Source: CAZCEC01 sp964497615 (GTDB taxonomy: Bacteria > Chloroflexota > Anaerolineae > Anaerolineales > UBA6663). From it: 6,645 nt of DNA. Both the position numbers and the translations under genes were made by a program. The stretch's first letter is position 1. Every line of letters starts with the position of its first letter. This document shows positions 5,523-6,645 of the stretch, piece after piece. The notes beneath the pieces were generated by a model. The model was not told where the DNA came from. It saw only the letters and a program-made list of their open reading frames with translations, and made no database searches. The stretch is from assembly GCA_964497615.1 (NCBI GenBank), contig CAZCEC010000135.1, positions 1 to 6,645 of the forward strand. Reading direction: 5' to 3'.

Positions 5523-6422
5523 CTAATTATAAACCCTGACGAAGCACGCGACCTCTTCGGCCGTGGGCAAGGAGGGCTGCGCGCCGGACCGCGTGACGGA
5601 CAGGGCCGCGACCGCGTGGGCATAGCGCACCGCCGCGTCGAGGCGGTCGCCGCGCGCAAGGGCGACGGCCAGGCCCCCATTGAAGGCGTCGCCGGCAGCG
5701 GTGGTATCCACGGCGGTGACGGCGAAACCGGGCACGCGCCGCATCTGGTCCGGCTGGGCCACGAGGGCGCCAGCCGCGCCCAGGGTGATGACGACGTGCT
5801 TGACGCCGCGCGCAAGGAGGGCAGCGGCGGCGGCCTCGGGGTCGGCGGCGCCGGTGAGGGCGGCGGCTTCGTGCTCGTTGGGGGTGAGGTAGTCCACCAG
5901 GGGGTAAAGGGCGGCGGGCAGGGGCTGGGCGGGGGCGGGGTTGAGGATGACGGTGAGGCCGGCAGCGCGGCCGGCGCGGGCGGCGGCCTGCACCGTTTCG
6001 AGAGGAATTTCCAGTTGCAGCAGCAGCACGCGGGCGGCGGCGAGGGCGGGCTGGGCGGCGGCGACATCGGCAGGGGTGAGGCGGGAATTGGCGCCGGGCG
6101 CGACGGCGATCTGGTTCTGGCCGGCGGCGTCCACCACGATCAGGGCCACGCCGGAGGGCGCATCGGGGTCGCGCACGAGATAGCGCAGGTCGAGCCCTTC
6201 GCGGGCGAGGGCGGCCGCAGCCTGCTCGCCGAACATGTCGGTGCCGATGCGGGCCACGAAGGCGACGGGCGCGCCCAGGCGGGCGGCGGCGACGGCCTGG
6301 TTGGCGCCCTTGCCGCCCGCGGCGGTGGCGAGGTCGCCGCCCAATACGGTTTCGCCCGCGGCGGGGAGGCGCTGGGCGCGGACGATCAGGTCAGTGTTGG
6401 AGGAGCCGATGATAATAAGCAT
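5523..6422 (-). CDS. rbsK: Ribokinase (PfkB carbohydrate kinase family)
   Basis: The 299 residues match ribokinase length and motifs. The enzyme phosphorylates D-ribose at O5 with ATP in the cytoplasm. The N-terminus has the IGSSNTDLIVRAQRLPAAGE substrate-side start (5-24). GGKGANQAVAAARLG (36-50) is the first PfkB signature, and IGTDMFG lies at 59-65. NPAPA (161-165) and LTPNEHEAAALTG (179-191) follow. VDTTAAGDAFNGGLA (238-252) is the second signature, with Asp245 the expected catalytic base in the AAGD anion hole. The C-terminal GAQPSLPT (280-287) is typical of ribokinases rather than fructokinases, although a related pentose or nucleoside sugar cannot be excluded. The ATG start fits the family. 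No Shine-Dalgarno sequence is seen; the region just upstream is a heptamer array and the stop of the preceding gene, 17 bp away. No ribose transporter or regulator is visible, so a link to tryptophan breakdown is unclear. Confidence 0.95.
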   Translation of the reverse strand: MLIIIGSSNTDLIVRAQRLPAAGETVLGGDLATAAGGKGANQAVAAARLGAPVAFVARIGTDMFGEQAAAALAREGLDLRYLVRDPDAPSGVALIVVDAAGQNQIAVAPGANSRLTPADVAAAQPALAAARVLLLQLEIPLETVQAAARAGRAAGLTVILNPAPAQPLPAALYPLVDYLTPNEHEAAALTGAADPEAAAAALLARGVKHVVITLGAAGALVAQPDQMRRVPGFAVTAVDTTAAGDAFNGGLAVALARGDRLDAAVRYAHAVAALSVTRSGAQPSLPTAEEVACFVRVYN

Positions 6423-6425
6423 GTG

Positions 6426-6453
6426 TCATGTATCAGGTGTCAGGTGTCGCGTG
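6426..6453. repeat. Four-unit heptamer array between the partial gene and rbsK
   Basis: Four 7-bp units on the + strand read TCATGTA, TCAGGTG, TCAGGTG and TCGCGTG. The array overlaps the last codons and stop of the upstream partial gene and ends 4 bp before the rbsK start. It has the same layout as the array at 1159-1186 (four units, the middle two identical, TC at the start of each unit) but a different unit. Confidence 0.8.
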
Positions 6454-6645
6454 GTTCGACATTCGTCGTCGGTCGTTGATTCTCAATAGACTCGTTGTAC
6501 ACCCTTCGTGCCAACGGGCGCAGGAGGGCTTCGAGGAGGCGCAGGTGGGCGGGCAGGCGCGGTGGGGGGACGGGGCGGGGCGAGGCGGGGCGGGCAGGCA
6601 GGGTGAGGCCGGCGACGGCGAGGCCTTCATCGCTGCTGGCGCGGG
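6440..6645 (-). CDS. C-terminal end of an unrecognised gene (runs off the window)
   Basis: One minus-strand frame stays open from the window edge (first full codon at 6643) to a TGA at 6440-6442, giving 67 residues. Its third codon positions are almost all G or C until the last dozen codons, as in the neighbouring genes. The visible part contains SSDEGLAVAGLTLPARP, then a proline-rich linker, then LPAHLRLLEALLRPLARRVY, which would form an amphipathic helix, and a polar tail ending in DT. The family is not recognised. The stop lies inside a heptamer array 17 bp before rbsK, so the gene is likely first among the visible members of the transcription unit. An alternative overlapping frame is rich in Pro, Ser and Cys and less plausible. 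Confidence 0.55.
   Translation of the reverse strand, partial: RASSDEGLAVAGLTLPARPASPRPVPPPRLPAHLRLLEALLRPLARRVYNESIENQRPTTNVEPRDT

Noticed and set aside
5466..6479. Plus-strand open frame (337 aa) opposite rbsK
   Set aside because: It is a Gly-rich composition artefact opposite a complete ribokinase.
6433..6630. Minus-strand frame of 65 aa starting with ATG at the right edge
   Set aside because: It is rich in Pro, Ser and Cys; the overlapping frame ending at 6440 has better codon bias and a more protein-like sequence.

Overview
This is a GC-rich bacterial window (hand counts on two stretches of kynU and kynA give about 73-75% GC). Seven protein genes all lie on the minus strand and are tightly packed. 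Reading in the direction of transcription (right to left) they are: the C-terminal end of an unrecognised gene, a ribokinase (rbsK), a conserved protein of unknown function (333 aa), a tryptophan 2,3-dioxygenase (kynA), a four-helix-bundle protein of the 23S rRNA-intervening-sequence family, a kynureninase (kynU), and a DUF1028 protein. Gaps between genes are 8 to 57 bp, so one transcription unit is plausible. No RNA gene, CRISPR array, transposase, clear promoter or clear terminator was found. The lineage is not certain. The gene types, composition and short tandem heptamer/octamer arrays at gene borders would fit a Chloroflexota metagenome-type genome, but this is a weak inference.

The biochemical core is tryptophan breakdown. 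KynA opens the indole ring to N-formylkynurenine, and KynU cleaves kynurenine to anthranilate and alanine. The formamidase needed between these two steps is not recognisable here. DUF1028 (a family with an Ntn-hydrolase-like fold) and the unknown 333-aa protein are the two unassigned genes in the cluster and so are candidates. The dioxygenase is unusual: a full-length TDO core (about residues 188-450) is preceded by a roughly 190-residue region that looks like a second, degenerate copy of the TDO N-terminal half.

The most striking non-coding structure is a pair of octamer arrays with consensus TCACRCGC, in opposite orientation, that bracket the four-helix-bundle gene. One array runs into the last codons of kynA and the other into the first codons of kynU. 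The bracketed gene has lower GC (about 59%) and starts with TTG. It looks like a small cassette inserted between kynA and kynU. Two further four-unit heptamer arrays sit just upstream of the DUF1028 gene and of rbsK. The first 60 bases carry two runs of twelve G and have strong G-quadruplex potential, or are a sequencing or assembly artefact.
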